64,000 nt of DNA, from positions 83,895 to 147,894 of the forward strand of contig NMRB01000673.1 of the NCBI GenBank assembly GCA_002633025.1. Direction: 5' to 3'. The stretch's first letter is position 1. The DNA itself is not shown here. The DNA is from Notospermus geniculatus (Eukaryota > Nemertea > Pilidiophora > Heteronemertea > Lineidae). More model-generated notes on the stretch are below. The model made no database searches. It saw only the letters and a program-made list of their open reading frames with translations, and was not told the DNA's origin.

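Overview
The window is animal genomic DNA. It has many short coding exons with GT/AG borders, long AT-rich introns, very many foldback (MITE-like) elements, tRNA-derived SINEs, LINE tails and minisatellites. The recurrent TACATGTA and TAGGCCTA words and the muscle gene suggest a marine invertebrate, either a non-vertebrate deuterostome or a lophotrochozoan. I cannot fix the phylum from the sequence.

Left third (1-15.3 kb): mostly repeats. Coding traces are a minus-strand reading frame running off the left edge (1-457), one isolated minus-strand EGF-like exon of LDL-receptor/LRP type (4738-4863), an intron-free plus-strand frame of unknown function (7297-8277) and a possible cysteine-rich PAN/apple-like exon (about 13265-13562). 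The rest is dominated by minisatellites, a pair of hairpin-ended dispersed repeats, a 280-bp tandem duplication, three copies of one SINE, a second SINE, a LINE 3' tail and several MITEs.

Right three quarters (15,334-64,000): one plus-strand gene, incomplete at both ends. I could trace 62 exons, about 13.9 kb of coding sequence or roughly 4,640 codons. It reads, in order: the C-terminal part of a RhoGEF (DH) domain, a PH domain, seven I-set Ig domains, an acidic linker, and at least 33 fibronectin type III (Fn3) domains, the last cut by the window edge. DH-PH-Ig is the signature of UNC-89/obscurin, the M-line RhoGEF giants of muscle. Known family members are Ig-rich with only two or three Fn3 domains, so a long Fn3 array is unusual.

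The Fn3 array has a clear grammar. Type A modules are one exon of 294-303 nt. Type B modules are two exons of 133 + 173 nt with an internal phase-2 intron. Every boundary between modules is phase 1. A and B mostly alternate. One five-module block (A-B-A-B-A) was duplicated in tandem (27641-31877 and 32650-37760), leaving an A-A junction. One B module has lost its internal intron exactly (36123-36428). Between Fn3-27 and Fn3-28 the same exon carries about 30 uninterrupted charged heptads, predicted to be a single alpha helix. The introns are packed with palindromic elements, including a 450-bp foldback and an inverted 30-bp tandem array.

All boundaries were read by eye from splice consensus, phase and domain alignment. 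No alignment, transcript or database search was run.
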